From the NCBI RefSeq assembly GCF_014635885.1, contig NZ_BMDR01000003.1:372001-436000 (forward strand): a stretch of 64,000 nt of DNA. Direction: 5' to 3'. This DNA comes from Acinetobacter vivianii. GTDB lineage: Bacteria; Pseudomonadota; Gammaproteobacteria; Pseudomonadales; Moraxellaceae. The notes beneath the pieces are model-generated. The model was not told where the DNA came from and made no database searches. It saw only the letters and a list, made by a program, of their open reading frames with translations. Each line of letters starts with the position of its first letter. Position 1 is the stretch's first letter. Both the position numbers and the translations under genes were made by a program. Shown one piece after another: positions 63,449 through 64,000 of this stretch.

Positions 63449-63577
63449 ATAAAAAAGCCCGACATCCTGTCGGGCTTTTTCGTATTTCGTTACTAGGTGC
63501 AACTCCTGTCGTACCTCACGTCCTGATGCTCAAACTTATCATTCTTGTTTTATGTTTTGGAACTTCCTGTTCCTGAT
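63449..63577 (-). ncRNA. RsmX/Y/Z-like small RNA, copy 2
   Basis: Minus-strand RNA of about 129 nt, start predicted near 63577 after the -10 TAATAT (63584-63589). Five GGA motifs: GGAAC-AGGAA-GTTCC, CAT-CAGGAC-GTG, CGAC-AGGA-GTTG and the terminator loop GCCCGAC-AGGAT-GTCGGGC. Differences from copy 1 keep the pairing (U-G in copy 1 becomes C-G at the third hairpin). A perfect GacA-type box is centred 65 bp upstream. Same orientation and same position relative to a lysR gene as copy 1. Interpretation as CsrA/RsmA-sequestering RNA follows from these features and knowledge of the Gac/Rsm system. Confidence 0.82.
63450..63481. terminator. Bidirectional terminator shared by the second lysR and small RNA copy 2
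   Basis: GCCCGAC-ATCCT-GTCGGGC with A run left and T run right; loop AGGAT on the minus strand. Confidence 0.9.
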
Positions 63578-63633
63578 GAGTTCATATTAGGTAATTTGGT
63601 TTAGGTTGAAAATGGGACATTGCCGTTAGTGGA

Positions 63634-63651
63634 TGTAAGCAAAAGCTTACA
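63634..63651 (-). promoter_or_regulatory. Perfect GacA-type box upstream of small RNA copy 2
   Basis: TGTAAG-CAAAAG-CTTACA matches the Pseudomonas GacA upstream activating sequence TGTAAG-N6-CTTACA at all twelve specified bases. Centre about 65 bp upstream of the predicted RNA start. Confidence 0.8.
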
Positions 63652-63669
63652 TGGTTTTTATGTTATTCA

Positions 63670-64000
63670 TTAAATGAAAATTTCACCTTCTAGATATAAG
63701 TGACACTCTCCCGCGATCTCTATGCGGTCATTCTCAAGTAACTTGCAATACAGTACTCCACCTCGTTTTGATGCTTGATAGGCAATAATATCTTCCTTTT
63801 TAAGTCGCGACTGCCAAAGTGGTATTAACGAGGTATGCAACGAACCTGTTACAGGATCCTCATCTATTCCCATAGAAGGCGTGAAATAACGGGAAACGAT
63901 ATCAAACCCACTCATTTTTCCCTCTGTGGCATCATTTAAAGCAGTAATTGCAACACGTCGCCCACCCAGAGTTTTGATTAAATCAAAATTAGGGTATTCA
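63670..64000 (-). CDS. PhzF family isomerase, C-terminal part (5'-truncated by window edge)
   Basis: The last 109 codons of a PhzF/YddE-type protein continue in frame to the window end, beyond the internal ATG at 63915. Landmarks: NFDLIKTLGGRRVAITAL, RYFTPSMGIDEDPVTGSLH (the family signature in its usual C-terminal place) and LKKEDIIAYQASKRGG. PhzF proteins are diaminopimelate-epimerase-fold isomerases; those without a phenazine cluster have unknown substrates. The Glu-Asp-Pro-Val-Thr-Gly loop is intact. Its stop is 18 bp from the GacA box of the small RNA gene. Confidence 0.88.
   Translation of the reverse strand, partial: EYPNFDLIKTLGGRRVAITALNDATEGKMSGFDIVSRYFTPSMGIDEDPVTGSLHTSLIPLWQSRLKKEDIIAYQASKRGGVLYCKLLENDRIEIAGECHLYLEGEIFI

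Noticed and set aside
62064..63577. Treating the two similar segments as REP-type repeats or remnants of an insertion sequence
   Set aside because: They have promoter-box, -10, GGA hairpins and terminator in a fixed order and no target duplications or transposase remnants; RNA genes explain them better.
1..64000. CRISPR arrays, tRNA genes, rRNA genes, prophage or insertion sequences
   Set aside because: No regularly spaced direct repeats, cloverleaf-like sequences, rRNA signatures or transposase/integrase reading frames were seen; inter-gene gaps are short and accounted for.

Overview
The window looks like a chromosomal segment of an Acinetobacter (Moraxellaceae, Gammaproteobacteria). Evidence is the AT-rich base composition, the family-level resemblance of nearly every protein, and typical neighbourhoods: a dcw segment ending ftsZ-lpxC next to dciA, pyrE divergent from a Crc-type protein, yqiA-parE, an AceI-like PACE efflux gene divergent from a LysR gene, and phoB-phoR. 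Coding density is high. I saw no insertion sequence, prophage, CRISPR array, rRNA or tRNA gene. The species cannot be fixed by eye.

Layout. 1-3493: pyruvate dehydrogenase aceE-aceF, with aceF running off the left edge. 3698-13122: an M23 peptidase and dciA, then the minus-strand division and wall cluster murG-murC-ddl-ftsQ-ftsA-ftsZ-lpxC. 13349-15826: gshB, glutathione peroxidase, an OhrR-type MarR regulator and a DUF3565 gene. 15884-21532: a divergent cluster that reads as a nearly complete polyprenyl-phosphate-arabinose pathway (DprE2-like, DprE1-like, GtrA; then UbiA-type phosphoribosyltransferase, divergent PAP2 protein, multi-pass membrane protein with Sel1 repeats). 21714-37261: mixed metabolic and envelope genes, including a PQQ-type dehydrogenase lipoprotein, pyrE, crc, a diguanylate cyclase, dsbD, hpf and a Tsx-like porin. 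37560-43161: the urea transporter operon urtABCDE. 43421-51289: parE, yqiA, a lipase-like gene, a pseudogene with two amber codons, dsbB and gshA. 51326-60559: lipoprotein, DUF445, methionine aminotransferase, MATE exporter, SDR/TetR pair and phoBR. 60625-64000: PACE efflux gene, two LysR regulators and a PhzF gene cut by the right edge.

The most interesting content lies outside the protein-coding genes. Two similar minus-strand RNAs of about 129 nt (62064-62192 and 63449-63577) carry AGGA motifs in hairpin loops, including the loop of the terminator. Each is preceded at the same distance by a GacA-type box (TGTAAG-N6-CTTACA, perfect in one copy and one mismatch in the other). A third GGA-rich RNA candidate with its own terminator lies downstream of crc (26335-26486). 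Together they look like Acinetobacter counterparts of the Pseudomonas RsmX/Y/Z RNAs that sequester CsrA/RsmA. The second highlight is the mycobacteria-like arabinose-lipid pathway, in which the DprE1 homologue has Ala where mycobacterial DprE1 has its drug-reactive Cys. A third is a 139-bp intergenic element present twice, whose stems differ by compensatory changes.

Functional links: glutathione metabolism recurs (gshA, gshB, peroxidase, GST); cell-envelope construction is covered by murG/murC/ddl, lpxC, M23 and the arabinose-lipid cluster; disulfide chemistry by dsbB and dsbD; nutrient scavenging by urtABCDE (with a possible sigma-54 promoter) and phoBR (with Pho-box-like repeats upstream).
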